Assembly (NCBI GenBank): GCA_022841365.1
Contig: JALHRP010000022.1
Span: 1 to 54,495, forward strand
DNA: 54,495 bases
Direction: 5' to 3'
From: Chitinophagaceae bacterium
GTDB lineage: Bacteria > Bacteroidota > Bacteroidia > Chitinophagales > Chitinophagaceae
Shown here: one piece after another, positions 30,416 to 39,404 of the stretch
Layout of the letters: each line of letters starts with the position of its first letter
Numbering within the stretch: the first letter of the stretch is position 1
The notes under the pieces: generated by a model
The model's input: the letters and a program-made list of their open reading frames with translations, nothing else
The model's database searches: none
What the model was told of the DNA's origin: nothing
Position numbers and translations under genes: made by a program

Positions 30416-33226
30416 TTAAAATAAATCAACCGGAAGAATAAATTCAAACTGATTGGCATTTCTCCTTCTGTCGAGCAGGTCTGTATCAAGCAATCTGCTG
30501 TACCGGATACCAAAACTTGCAAAAAATGTATTCCAGATTCGTGTGTCGAAGTAGATTTCAGTTCCTGCTGTTCGTAACGGAAATACATTTCCGGTACGTA
30601 AACTTCTTCCCTTTGTATAATCATAAAACACATTGGCTCTTACACGCATAAAGTAAACAATATTGGCAATGCCAAACTCCGGATGCAGTAACGGGAAATG
30701 ATAGTTTGTGCTGATCCTCCACATGCGTGGAAAATTGATGGCGTTATACCCTCTTGCAAAAGGAAAGCTGTTTGTAAATTTTGCACCTCTGATGGTGTCT
30801 CTTGCAAACCATGATGCAAGCAACACAAGGTTATGACTCTTTGCAATACCCGGAAAATACAAACCGGCACCTGCGGTCATCTGGTTGCCAAAATTTCCAT
30901 TCACTGTTCGTCTGTATTGCAACGACATACTTTGTGCCCAACGTGGAAAAATATGTTGCCTTGCACGCTGGCTCTGGCTTAACCAACGAACCGATGAATT
31001 GATGTAATTAAATGTTTCGTCACGAATAAATGTTTTAGCCAAACCAGAATAACTGAGTTGCTCGCTGTTGAGTGATGCAGCAAAAGTTAAGTTCTTATAC
31101 ATGGTTCCGCTTGTAAGATTTAACGGAATTGTTATACCTGCATTCGCATTGAGTTGATTCCAGGTAATGGTTGTATCGTTATTCAAACGATCGCTCCTGT
31201 TCCATGTTTGTGCAACACCAATTGAAACCAACGGAAACCATCCGCCATAGATCATTGATGCAGCAACCTGATGAAAACCTTCGTTACGGTTGTAATTATA
31301 GCTGTACTCTCCTGTAAACGTGTTCAGCACATTCTCACTGAAAAATGTAATGCCATAATCCGGTTCAAGTGTTTTAGGCCGCCAGCTATGGATATTGAAT
31401 AATTTAAACGCCGGTTTATATCGTTTGATTTGTCCATCCTGTTGCTGCACATTCTTCAACAGATCGGGAACAGCAAATGTTTTTGCAGACAGATACAGCG
31501 CAGGCAAGGTTTCCAGCCGTTCTGTTTTTTGCAGCTTCATTTCACTGAGTGGCTGTTTCAATAACATACGGCCATCTGTACTGAATGTATTCCAGATTAT
31601 ACTCTTCGTTTGATGATCAAGTACTGCCTGATAGTTGCCGTTTGGTAACTGTGCTGCTTTGTACAATTCATTGTTTTTGCGGTTGAACAGAAATAATACA
31701 TCCCCTTGTTTTTGTGAAGCAGAAAATAAAACAGTATCGCCTTCTACCTGCACATAACCAATAGTTGTATTGCTGAACGGAATCAGGATCGTTTCTTCCC
31801 CATTTGAAACCGATGTCTGCAACAATGCCATCTCACCTTTTTGATTTCTTACTGCACTGATCACATGTGCTGCATCGGCTGTAAACTTTGGATAAGTATA
31901 GATGTATTGATTGGGATTAGAAAGCTGTGTGACTGTTTCATCGGCAGTGTTTATTAGTTGCAGTGCAGCCTGTTGATCTGTTCCTGAATAAGATGCAACA
32001 ACTGTTTGCCCATCTGCAGTAATATCGGGCATAAAGAGCCTGGACTTACTGCTGATGTTTTTTACTTCGTTGCTTTTACTGTTCCAGATTTTTATGACTG
32101 AATAATCTCTCCATCCCCAGCGAGCATCCGGTTCATAAGCTGTATACACCACATGACCATTCCGGAAAGAGTAATAATCATCATCAGCAATATCCTTTGT
32201 GCGTAATCGTTTTTCAGTTCCATCAGTCTCAATTCTTGTCCATGCAGGAATCTGTTTGTAACTCGATTTCAACACCAGCAACGATCCGTCGTTTTCTACA
32301 AAGGGATACTGATAGTTCACTACATTATTCTTATCGGGTTTTGTAATTGGTTGCAGTGTTTGATAGGTGGAAGATTGATCAATTGCCATTTCATTCTTAT
32401 AAAATGAAAAAGCATTATTGACAAAGGTTTTATATTTTACTCCGCTGTATTTTTTTACTGCTTTTTGAAATGGATAAAAAATACCATCATAATCCAGTGC
32501 GCTGCCGGTTACTTTTTTCCAGAAATCATTTCCATATTTTTCTCTTCCATAACTCACAAGTAAATAACCGAGATCATAATGATTGGGTACAAAATGCCGG
32601 AAAGAACCGTTGCGTAATTTTTGATAGGAATAGTTTTTTTTCTCCAGCCATAAAGATCTGTATGCATTAAAAAAATCCGGAAGCCTGCCCCTGCCCTGTT
32701 GCGTTGTAATGGTTTCGTTCCATACGGCATCGCCTTCCCAAAACCAATCTGGCACAACGGCTCCCATTGCAACCGCCTGACCTTCCTGTCCTAAAAATAT
32801 TCCCGCTGCACGTGGTATTACTTTATTGAAATTTGAAAACTGCTGTATATGTCTGAACTCATGCACAGCCAGCGACTGATGCCATGGTATAGAACTGCCC
32901 GACAAATTTGCAAGATCGGGCATCATAAAAAACTCACTGCGCCATGGTGCAGGGCCAACATATGCATTGGATGCGGTTGTTTGATTTTGTAAAACAATAT
33001 CAAAACGCCGCAACTTATTACCCAATGAAGCAGGATCGTTCTTTGCCAGTTGATGAGACAGCCATGCTACTTCTCTTGCCTGTTTCTCCAGTGCTTTTGG
33101 AAAAATAATTCGTATTGTATCAGTTGTAAGCTGATAAAATTTTACAGCAGGGGGATTACCACCGAATATCTGTGCTGATGTTGCAATCGAAAAGAAGAGA
33201 ACTGCCAATACAAAAATATATCGCAT
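30416..33226 (-). CDS. Large outer-membrane protein: HExxH metalloprotease-like domain, beta propeller, C-terminal barrel
   Basis: 936 residues with signal peptide (FVLAVLFFSIATSAQ). Residues 122-126 read HEFRH, and E164 in DWFWEGDAVW is a likely third zinc ligand, as in gluzincins of the peptidase-MA type. Residues about 290-620 contain TolB-like repeats (for example SRLFMPDITADGQTVVASYSG, PKFTADAAHVISAV). From about 650 amphipathic strands with a terminal phenylalanine (EFILPVDLF) suggest a surface-antigen-type barrel. No substrate is known. The combination suggests a cell-surface protease anchored by its own barrel. Domain limits are by eye. Confidence 0.72.
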   Translation of the reverse strand: MRYIFVLAVLFFSIATSAQIFGGNPPAVKFYQLTTDTIRIIFPKALEKQAREVAWLSHQLAKNDPASLGNKLRRFDIVLQNQTTASNAYVGPAPWRSEFFMMPDLANLSGSSIPWHQSLAVHEFRHIQQFSNFNKVIPRAAGIFLGQEGQAVAMGAVVPDWFWEGDAVWNETITTQQGRGRLPDFFNAYRSLWLEKKNYSYQKLRNGSFRHFVPNHYDLGYLLVSYGREKYGNDFWKKVTGSALDYDGIFYPFQKAVKKYSGVKYKTFVNNAFSFYKNEMAIDQSSTYQTLQPITKPDKNNVVNYQYPFVENDGSLLVLKSSYKQIPAWTRIETDGTEKRLRTKDIADDDYYSFRNGHVVYTAYEPDARWGWRDYSVIKIWNSKSNEVKNISSKSRLFMPDITADGQTVVASYSGTDQQAALQLINTADETVTQLSNPNQYIYTYPKFTADAAHVISAVRNQKGEMALLQTSVSNGEETILIPFSNTTIGYVQVEGDTVLFSASQKQGDVLFLFNRKNNELYKAAQLPNGNYQAVLDHQTKSIIWNTFSTDGRMLLKQPLSEMKLQKTERLETLPALYLSAKTFAVPDLLKNVQQQDGQIKRYKPAFKLFNIHSWRPKTLEPDYGITFFSENVLNTFTGEYSYNYNRNEGFHQVAASMIYGGWFPLVSIGVAQTWNRSDRLNNDTTITWNQLNANAGITIPLNLTSGTMYKNLTFAASLNSEQLSYSGLAKTFIRDETFNYINSSVRWLSQSQRARQHIFPRWAQSMSLQYRRTVNGNFGNQMTAGAGLYFPGIAKSHNLVLLASWFARDTIRGAKFTNSFPFARGYNAINFPRMWRISTNYHFPLLHPEFGIANIVYFMRVRANVFYDYTKGRSLRTGNVFPLRTAGTEIYFDTRIWNTFFASFGIRYSRLLDTDLLDRRRNANQFEFILPVDLF

Positions 33227-33306
33227 AAAAATATTTACTGCTGAAAATTAGCAAAGTCTCACCATAAAATTGCATCTTCCTGTTATCTTTAAACCAATCA
33301 ACATAT

Positions 33307-34017
33307 ATGCTGCTACTTGCACTTTCCATAGCACCCGGTATTGCCATCAGTCTCTACATTTTTTTAAAAGACCGTTTTAACCGTGAGCCGGGCTTAAACC
33401 TGCTTGTATGTTTTTTTCTGGGATGCCTGAGTGTTGTACCAGCCATCATCATACAGTTATTTACTGCAAAACCAACGGAACAGTTTTTTTCGAACCAGAT
33501 TGTTTACACCGCATTTTTTGCATACATCATTGTAGGCCTCAGTGAAGAATGGAGCAAATATCTTGCCCTTCGTTTTTATGCCTTCCCTAAGAAGAGTTTT
33601 GATGAACCCTATGATGGTATTGTTTACAGCGTAATGGTGGGAATGGGTTTTGCAACAGTTGAAAACATCGGCTATGTTACGCAACACGGACTTTCAACGG
33701 CCATTCTTCGTATGGTTCTCTCTGTTCCCGCACACGGAACATTTGCCATTCTGATGGGTTACTATGCCGGCAAAGCAAAATTTAATCCGCAGAAAAGAGT
33801 GTACTATAATCTGCTTGGTTTATCACTTGCTGCATTTTTTCATGGCACATTCGATTTCTTTTTATTTCTGCAGGGGAATAATGAGGTAAACAAATACCTT
33901 GGAGATGGATTATTATTTCTTGGAGCTGTCAGTTCATTTTTTATAGCAATCTGGTTGTCGAGAAAAGCCATTCGTGCACATATGCAAACATCGAAAGAAT
34001 TATTTCATCGTGAATGA
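33307..34017 (+). CDS. PrsW-family intramembrane metalloprotease
   Basis: 236 residues with about seven transmembrane helices. The CPBP-like active-site elements are present: EEWSKYLALRFY (glutamates about 80), VPAHGTFAILMGYY and FFHGTFDFFLF (histidines). PrsW of Bacillus cleaves an anti-sigma factor. In Bacteroidota the substrates are unknown. It stands alone, divergent from the large outer-membrane protein. Confidence 0.9.
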   Translation: MLLLALSIAPGIAISLYIFLKDRFNREPGLNLLVCFFLGCLSVVPAIIIQLFTAKPTEQFFSNQIVYTAFFAYIIVGLSEEWSKYLALRFYAFPKKSFDEPYDGIVYSVMVGMGFATVENIGYVTQHGLSTAILRMVLSVPAHGTFAILMGYYAGKAKFNPQKRVYYNLLGLSLAAFFHGTFDFFLFLQGNNEVNKYLGDGLLFLGAVSSFFIAIWLSRKAIRAHMQTSKELFHRE

Positions 34018-34043
34018 TGATGTAATGACATCATCACTTTAAA

Positions 34044-34352
34044 CTAACTGTTGTGATGATCAATCAGCTTCTTCATCATTTCTGCACCTGCAACATCGGC
34101 CGATACACCATAACCGTTTACAAATACACCTTTGACGCCGTCTTTTGATTCAATGGCATAAACTATCGCTTCATCATCGGGATCAGTGTTTCCTTCAAAA
34201 CGATAGATCTCCAGTATTTCAAAATCCTGCGGGCTGAGATGCATATCCGGATTAAAACATTGCAGTGCATTTGTCTGTAAATTAAAGTCGAGTGTAAAAC
34301 CTCTTGCTTTCAGGTCTTTGATTGCTTCGCTTACGGTGTCGTAGTTGTACAT
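34044..34352 (-). CDS. Small conserved Bacteroidota protein (often labelled phosphoribosylpyrophosphate synthetase)
   Basis: 102 residues: AIKDLKARGFTLDFNL, LSPQDFEILEIYRFEG, DDEAIVYAIES and KGVFVNGYGV. Homologs of this size are commonly named phosphoribosylpyrophosphate synthetase, but the protein is far too short and shows no PRPP-binding loop, so I would not accept that name. Function unknown. It lies upstream-facing between prsW and the Lrp gene. Confidence 0.75.
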   Translation of the reverse strand: MYNYDTVSEAIKDLKARGFTLDFNLQTNALQCFNPDMHLSPQDFEILEIYRFEGNTDPDDEAIVYAIESKDGVKGVFVNGYGVSADVAGAEMMKKLIDHHNS

Positions 34353-34429
34353 AGATGCTTACTTTAATTAATCATTGAAAAATGGATAATTGTGTTTTCC
34401 GTCAAACAGACTTATTTCTTTAATTACCA

Positions 34430-34453
34430 GTCCAACGAGGGCGCTGACGTTGT
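34430..34453. repeat. Second copy of the GTCCRACGAGGGCG repeat
   Basis: GTCCAACGAGGGCG then CTGACGTTGT, one substitution and one missing base relative to 18674-18698. It lies about 15 bp after the Lrp gene stop. Confidence 0.7.
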
Positions 34454-34468
34454 ATACTTCTTAGATTC

Positions 34469-34966
34469 TCACACCATCACATGCGTCTGTTTCAACACAC
34501 CCATCACAAATACACTCTGCACATTGCCGATATTTTCACTCTGGCTCAGTTTGTTTACATGAAAATGATAATAATCATCCATGTTGGCTGCCACTACCTT
34601 CAACATAAAATCAAACTCACCGGAGATATTATAACACTCAATCACTTCGCTCAGCTCATTGATATGTTTAATAAAACGGGTTCCTGCATTTTTACTGTGT
34701 TCTTTCAGAGAAACATAACAAATCACCATCAATCCTTTTTTCACTTTTGCATGATCAATCAATGCAGCATATTGTTTTATAACTCCGCTTTGCTCCAGCC
34801 ATTTAATACGGTCGTGCACAGGCGTTGTACTCAGGTGTACACGGTCGGCAATTTCTTTCACCGTCATACGTGCATTTTGCTGTAACAGCCGCAGAATACT
34901 GAGGTCGGTTTTATCCAGTACCACCTGCTCATTAGTGATTTGTTCTGTTTTAGTCGCTTTTGCCAT
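34469..34966 (-). CDS. Lrp/AsnC-family transcriptional regulator
   Basis: 165 residues. An N-terminal winged-helix unit (DLSILRLLQQNARMTVKEIADRVHLSTTPVHDRIK) is followed by a RAM domain (about 75-155) with GEFDFMLKVVAANMDDYYHF. Lrp proteins sense amino acids and control their metabolism. The gene is divergent from sahH and shares about 115 bp of upstream DNA, so sahH or itself are natural targets. That is inference from layout. Confidence 0.92.
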   Translation of the reverse strand: MAKATKTEQITNEQVVLDKTDLSILRLLQQNARMTVKEIADRVHLSTTPVHDRIKWLEQSGVIKQYAALIDHAKVKKGLMVICYVSLKEHSKNAGTRFIKHINELSEVIECYNISGEFDFMLKVVAANMDDYYHFHVNKLSQSENIGNVQSVFVMGVLKQTHVMV

Positions 34967-34998
34967 AGGTAAACAGACTTTTATTCTTTGATAGGACT

Positions 34999-35006
34999 CA
35001 AAATTA
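34999..35006 (-). promoter_or_regulatory. Probable -7 box of the Lrp gene
   Basis: TAATTTTG on the minus strand matches TAnnTTTG, 33 bp upstream of the Lrp ATG. No clear -33 element. Confidence 0.4.
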
Positions 35007-35056
35007 GACTGATTTCCTGATTTTTTTGACTTTCGTGTTATTTTATCCTGAAAAAT

Positions 35057-35064
35057 TACCTTTG
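35057..35064 (+). promoter_or_regulatory. Probable -7 box of the sahH promoter
   Basis: TACCTTTG is an exact TAnnTTTG match ending 18 bp before the sahH ATG at 35083. It argues against the ATG at 35026, which lies upstream of it. Confidence 0.55.
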
Positions 35065-35082
35065 TACTCTAAATTATTACAC

Positions 35083-36411
35083 ATGTCAACTCTTACAAGA
35101 AGCACCATTGATTTCAATCTGAAATACAAGGTGAAAGATATCAGCCTCGCCGAATGGGGTCGTAAAGAAATCCGTTTAGCTGAAGCAGAAATGCCGGGCT
35201 TAATGGCAATCCGTGAAGAATACGGTCCATCACAACCATTAAAAAATGCACGTATTGCCGGTTGTTTGCACATGACCATCCAAACTGCTGTGTTAATTGA
35301 AACATTAACTGCTTTGGGTGCAGAAGTAAAATGGAGTTCTTGTAATATTTTCTCTACGCAGGATCATGCTGCTGCTGCTATTGCTGCTGCAGGTATTGGT
35401 GTATTTGCATGGAAAGGACAAACAACAGAAGAGTCTGATTGGTGTATTGAGCAAACATTGTTCTTTGGTTCTGCTGAGCGTCCGTTAAATATGATTTTGG
35501 ATGATGGTGGCGATTTAACCAATATGGTTTTGGATAATTATTCTGAACTGATTGCAGGTATCAAAGGTCTTTCAGAAGAAACCACTACCGGTGTTCACCG
35601 TTTGTATGAGCGTATGGCAAAAGGTACGTTACCAATGCCTGCTATTAACGTAAATGATTCTGTAACCAAATCAAAATTCGATAACAAATACGGTTGCCAG
35701 GAAAGTCTGGTTGATGCGATCCGTCGTGCAACAGATGTAATGATGGCCGGTAAAGTTGCTGTTGTTGGTGGTTATGGAGATGTGGGTAAAGGAAGTGCAT
35801 TGAGTTTACGTGGTGCAGGTGCACGTGTTATTGTAACTGAGATTGATCCTATTTGTGCACTGCAGGCTGCAATGGATGGCTTTGAAGTTAAGCGTATGAT
35901 TGATGCAGTGAAAGAAGCTGATATTGTTGTTACTGCAAGTGGTTGTCGTGATTTGATCACCGGCGAACATTTTAAAGCAATGAAAGATAAAGCCATTGTT
36001 TGTAACATTGGTCACTTTGATATTGAAATTGATGTTGCCTGGTTAAATACCAACTATGGCCACACAAAAGATACCATTAAACCACAGGTTGATTTGTATA
36101 ACATTGATGGTAAAGACATCATTTTATTAGCTGAAGGACGTTTGGTGAATCTGGGTTGTGCTACAGGTCATCCATCTTTTGTAATGAGTAACTCTTTCTG
36201 TAACCAGACGCTGGCTCAGATTGAATTATGGCAGAACTACAGCAAGTACGAAAACAAAGTGTACGTTCTTCCAAAACATCTCGATGAGAAAGTAGCCCGT
36301 CTTCACCTTGCAAAAGTGGGTGCTCAGTTAGATGAGTTAACTGCTGCACAAAGTGAATACCTGGGTATTCCTCAGAACGGTCCGTTTAAATCTGATCTCT
36401 ACCGTTATTAA
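35083..36411 (+). CDS. sahH: Adenosylhomocysteinase (S-adenosyl-L-homocysteine hydrolase)
   Basis: 442 residues from [11 protein letters not shown]. The family marks are intact: [34 protein letters not shown], the NAD-binding [31 protein letters not shown] and the C-terminal KSDLYRY. It splits S-adenosylhomocysteine into adenosine and homocysteine, relieving inhibition of methyltransferases. The start is decided by homolog length and by the -7 box at 35057. It has its own terminator and is divergent from an Lrp regulator. Confidence 0.97.
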   Translation: MSTLTRSTIDFNLKYKVKDISLAEWGRKEIRLAEAEMPGLMAIREEYGPSQPLKNARIAGCLHMTIQTAVLIETLTALGAEVKWSSCNIFSTQDHAAAAIAAAGIGVFAWKGQTTEESDWCIEQTLFFGSAERPLNMILDDGGDLTNMVLDNYSELIAGIKGLSEETTTGVHRLYERMAKGTLPMPAINVNDSVTKSKFDNKYGCQESLVDAIRRATDVMMAGKVAVVGGYGDVGKGSALSLRGAGARVIVTEIDPICALQAAMDGFEVKRMIDAVKEADIVVTASGCRDLITGEHFKAMKDKAIVCNIGHFDIEIDVAWLNTNYGHTKDTIKPQVDLYNIDGKDIILLAEGRLVNLGCATGHPSFVMSNSFCNQTLAQIELWQNYSKYENKVYVLPKHLDEKVARLHLAKVGAQLDELTAAQSEYLGIPQNGPFKSDLYRY

Positions 36412-36441
36412 TACAGTTGCAGACTATATGCAACCGGAAAA

Positions 36442-36473
36442 ACAAAACCCGTTTCACTTGAAACGGGTTTTGT
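36442..36473 (+). terminator. Terminator of sahH, probably bidirectional
   Basis: ACAAAACCCGTTTC-ACTT-GAAACGGGTTTTGT is a perfect 14-bp stem, followed by TTTT on the plus strand and GTTTTTCC-like sequence on the other. It is 30 bp after sahH and abuts the convergent gene's stop. Confidence 0.9.
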
Positions 36474-36475
36474 TT

Positions 36476-37183
36476 TTATCCTGCAAAAATATAACCGCAC
36501 CCATGTTCCTGTGCCCTGCCCAATGCCCACACGCCTGATGGTACAGGCTGTATTCCGGGTAACATTGCAGCAGACCATTCTTTCCTTACATCTTCTACAT
36601 TCATTTTCATCCGATCTGCAGTTACTGCCGAATAAACAGCGAATGCGGCCTGGCAATAGCAAAACATCACTCCCTCAGCCTGTAAATCGTTTATGCCAAT
36701 TGCAACTGCTCCAATGCCGGGCACCATAAAATCATCTGCTTTTGGTTTCCAGAAAGGATTGCGCTCTGCAGCCTTTCCTGTTTTTGGATCGTTGGCATGA
36801 AACAACTCACCTAATTTATATTTTCCCCATACACTGTCATCCATTGCATAACCAATTGCTGTATGCCTCAGTACAACCACCACACTGCAATCCTTCGGAA
36901 CAGTACCTGTTGCCTGATTGGTCATTAGAAAAACTTTAGGCCATGCAAAGGGGTAAATTTCATGAGGCTGTGTTGCATCAAACACCATGCGGTGTTTACC
37001 TTTTATCTGTTTAAACCATTCATCGGGGTTGGAATCGTCTGCAGCCACTGAGTTGTTTGCATAATACGCTTCTGCTTTGCTTCCCGAAGGCAATGAAGCC
37101 AAACCGAATGCTGCTGCGCCGGCAGCAATCGTTTCTAAAAACCGACGTCTTGCAGGAACTTGCTGCTGATCATTTTTCTTCAT
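36476..37183 (-). CDS. Tat-exported hypothetical protein
   Basis: 235 residues. The N-terminus has a twin-arginine signal, RRRFLETIAAGAAAFGLASL, so it is exported folded, often with a cofactor. The mature part has VVVVLRHTAIGYAMDDSVWGKY, FMVPGIGAVAIGINDLQAEG and FCYCQAAFAVYSA, a pattern like the DsrE/DsrF fold or small intracellular sulfur-relay proteins. Function unknown. The C-terminus GCGYIFAG is at the terminator shared with sahH. Confidence 0.8.
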   Translation of the reverse strand: MKKNDQQQVPARRRFLETIAAGAAAFGLASLPSGSKAEAYYANNSVAADDSNPDEWFKQIKGKHRMVFDATQPHEIYPFAWPKVFLMTNQATGTVPKDCSVVVVLRHTAIGYAMDDSVWGKYKLGELFHANDPKTGKAAERNPFWKPKADDFMVPGIGAVAIGINDLQAEGVMFCYCQAAFAVYSAVTADRMKMNVEDVRKEWSAAMLPGIQPVPSGVWALGRAQEHGCGYIFAG

Positions 37184-37456
37184 GACTTATAGATTTAAGG
37201 TTAAAAAAATACTCAGAAAAATGGTTCTTTCAGTTGGGCACTGATCAGTATTGAAGCAGGTAGTTTTAGAAGGAAACCGGTAAGAATACAGAGAAACAAA
37301 CTAAGCTACAGTCTTTTTATATTAAATACAAGACCTGTGCAAAATTTTATTAATATATGTACATGGAGATCCCCTTTCAGATAAAACTTTTCATAAGGGT
37401 TCTTTTGTTTTGAAGTTTGAAGAGATGCAATGCTGCAGCGAAATGAGCTCGGGAAT

Positions 37457-37954
37457 TTATTTCTTTTGCTGATCAGTTTTTTTCTTTTTCATAAAGAAGT
37501 ATGTAACACCTGCACCTGCAAAAAAAGTATTGCCTGAATATAACAGCTGTACATAGCCTGCACCATCGCTCATGATTTTCTTTTGGTAGTGAAGATATAA
37601 AAGGATGTTACCGCTGTTAATTGTTTTTAAATAAGAATAGCTGCTCTCAGCTTTTAATATCCGCTCACTTTTGAATGTATGCAGAGCCATACCTGTTCCT
37701 AAAGTTATCTGAGATTCTTTCGTCAGTTTCATCACCCTTCCTGCTTTCAGAAAAAACAAATCATGTACTGTTGGATTATCTGTAATACTAACCAGGTAAC
37801 CTGTTTTTAATTCCACTTTTTTGAAGCTGTACCTGATTTCAATATTACTGACGGGTGTTGCGGAGTTATTAATGCCGGCACCAAAGTCAACCGAAATCTG
37901 AGCCTTTGAACATACTGCAATACACAGTAATACAAACGTAAAGAGTTGTTTCAT
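37457..37954 (-). CDS. Exported hypothetical protein, probably an outer-membrane barrel
   Basis: About 165 residues from MKQLFTFVLLCIAVCSKAQ, a clear signal peptide. Short amphipathic strands follow (VDFGAGINN, IEIRYSFKKVELKTGYLV, ITLGTGMALHTF, GYVQLLYSGNTFFAGAGVTYFFMKK). The family is unknown. The preceding 270-bp gap to the Tat gene holds nothing I can name. Confidence 0.65.
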   Translation of the reverse strand: MKQLFTFVLLCIAVCSKAQISVDFGAGINNSATPVSNIEIRYSFKKVELKTGYLVSITDNPTVHDLFFLKAGRVMKLTKESQITLGTGMALHTFKSERILKAESSYSYLKTINSGNILLYLHYQKKIMSDGAGYVQLLYSGNTFFAGAGVTYFFMKKKKTDQQKK

Positions 37955-38211
37955 GTTTTTTTGTGTGAATGAGATAAAAGCAACTGTTTTGGCAAGCAAG
38001 CAAAAACAGAAACTGAAAAAAACTCCCGGCTCTCTTTTGTAAATGAATAATAGGTACGTTCAGAGGAAAAATAAAAGGCCATTAAAAACAAGGCCTGCAG
38101 CAAAGAATAAATATATCTAAAACTATTGTAACAACCATTTTTTTCTTTTGTTGATGCTTTACGCCGATTTAGTTTATTAGTTATCTTTCGCAAGCAAATA
38201 CAGACTATCAG

Positions 38212-38847
38212 ATGCGTGCAGGTTTTCTTTTTACAGCATTTTTGTTTTATGTTTTTACGGCTGATGCCCAGCTTCTTAAAACAGATGCGGCTGTTTTAAA
38301 ACTAAAAGCTCCTGATACATTTCAGGCGGAGTTTATTACTACCAAAGGAAATTTTACCGTTGAAGTATACCGCAGCTGGTCGCCGTTGGGTGCCGATCGT
38401 TTTTACCAGCTCATCCGCACAGGTTATTATAACAACAACCTCATCTTCCGGGTAATAAAAGATTATCTGGTGCAGTTTGGTGTTTCAGAAGATAAAAAGA
38501 AAAATCTTTTCTGGCAGGGAAAAAATTTGAAAGATGAACCTGTGATCGGTTCAAATACAGACAGCACATTGTGTTTTTCAAGAGGTGCGCCAAACACCAG
38601 AAAAACATCCATCTTTATTAACCTACGCAATAATCTGAGTTATGACACTTTGCAATCGGCAGGCATAAAAGGGTTTGTTCCTTTTGCAAAAGTGATTGCA
38701 GGTATGGATGTGGTGAAACAGTTTTTTTCGGGTTATGGAAATGATCCCATGAAACATGCCGACTCTGTTTATTTTAAAGGAAACAGCTATCTCCTGAAAA
38801 AATATCCTGATCTGGATAAAATACTGGAAGTAAAAATTCTCAAATAA
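38212..38847 (+). CDS. Cyclophilin-type peptidyl-prolyl isomerase, exported
   Basis: 211 residues with signal peptide MRAGFLFTAFLFYVFTADAQ. Cyclophilin elements: FITTKGNFTVEVYRSWSPLGADRFYQLI, LIFRVIKDYLVQFGV, SIFINLRNN and GFVPFAKVIAGMDVVKQF. The catalytic arginine is in FRVIKDY. It probably catalyses proline isomerisation of envelope proteins. It stands alone. The 257-bp gap upstream shows no gene. Confidence 0.9.
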   Translation: MRAGFLFTAFLFYVFTADAQLLKTDAAVLKLKAPDTFQAEFITTKGNFTVEVYRSWSPLGADRFYQLIRTGYYNNNLIFRVIKDYLVQFGVSEDKKKNLFWQGKNLKDEPVIGSNTDSTLCFSRGAPNTRKTSIFINLRNNLSYDTLQSAGIKGFVPFAKVIAGMDVVKQFFSGYGNDPMKHADSVYFKGNSYLLKKYPDLDKILEVKILK

Positions 38848-38875
38848 ACTTCTTTTACGATTCAGTATAGGCTAC

Positions 38876-38893
38876 ACGATATACTTATATCGT
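38876..38893. promoter_or_regulatory. 8-bp inverted repeat, possible operator
   Basis: ACGATATA-CT-TATATCGT is a perfect inverted repeat between the PPIase gene and a small hypothetical gene. It is A/T-rich with no T-run. It is a possible protein-binding site; the regulator is unknown. Confidence 0.3.
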
Positions 38894-39033
38894 AAGTTTT
38901 CCACAAAAAATCACTTGAGCACAGGTTTTGCTGTAATTCTTCTCTCTAAAAGATCAGCAAATACATCTCATGATGGTTACGCTTTCTTTTACGAATACGT
39001 TTAGCATACAGTTCATAAAATAAATACGCTTAC

Positions 39034-39336
39034 ATGAAATTACAGGTGGTAAAAAACGTACAGTTTTCAAGGCTTATTAAAGCCGATGACCGTTTGAGGG
39101 AGTTTAACTTCAGGAAAATGGGTGGTTTACAGGAGGGGTTATTCAGTGTTGATGTAGCAGATGACCGTGGCAACAGGATCCTGTTCAAAATGCACAAAGA
39201 AGAACATTCGTGGAAAATTATAGAAGCAGGTTTGCCTTTTTGGGTGATGGATGTTGCATCTGTTTTACATGAAAAAATTGAGGAAGTACTTCATTCTTAT
39301 CATACTGAAGAAAATCAATTGCCTTCAAAAGATTAA
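39034..39336 (+). CDS. Small conserved hypothetical protein
   Basis: 100 residues without signal peptide: FSRLIKADDRLREFNFRK, GLFSVDVADDRGNRILFKMHKE, HSWKIIEAGLPFWVMDV and a C-terminal helix. The strand pattern suggests a small alpha/beta cytoplasmic protein. Function unknown. A strong terminator follows. Confidence 0.7.
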   Translation: MKLQVVKNVQFSRLIKADDRLREFNFRKMGGLQEGLFSVDVADDRGNRILFKMHKEEHSWKIIEAGLPFWVMDVASVLHEKIEEVLHSYHTEENQLPSKD

Positions 39337-39351
39337 ACTAAGGAAAACTGC

Positions 39352-39397
39352 AACCGGATAAAATAGCAAAGCTCACTTTGCCATTTTACCGGTTTTT
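39352..39397 (+). terminator. Long terminator hairpin between convergent genes
   Basis: AACCGGATAAAATAGCAAAG is mirrored by CTTTGCCATTTTACCGGTT (small bulges) around CTCA, followed by TTTT on the plus strand. The opposite strand also ends in A/T-rich sequence, so it may serve both genes. Confidence 0.85.
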
Positions 39398-39404
39398 CAT
39401 TTGT

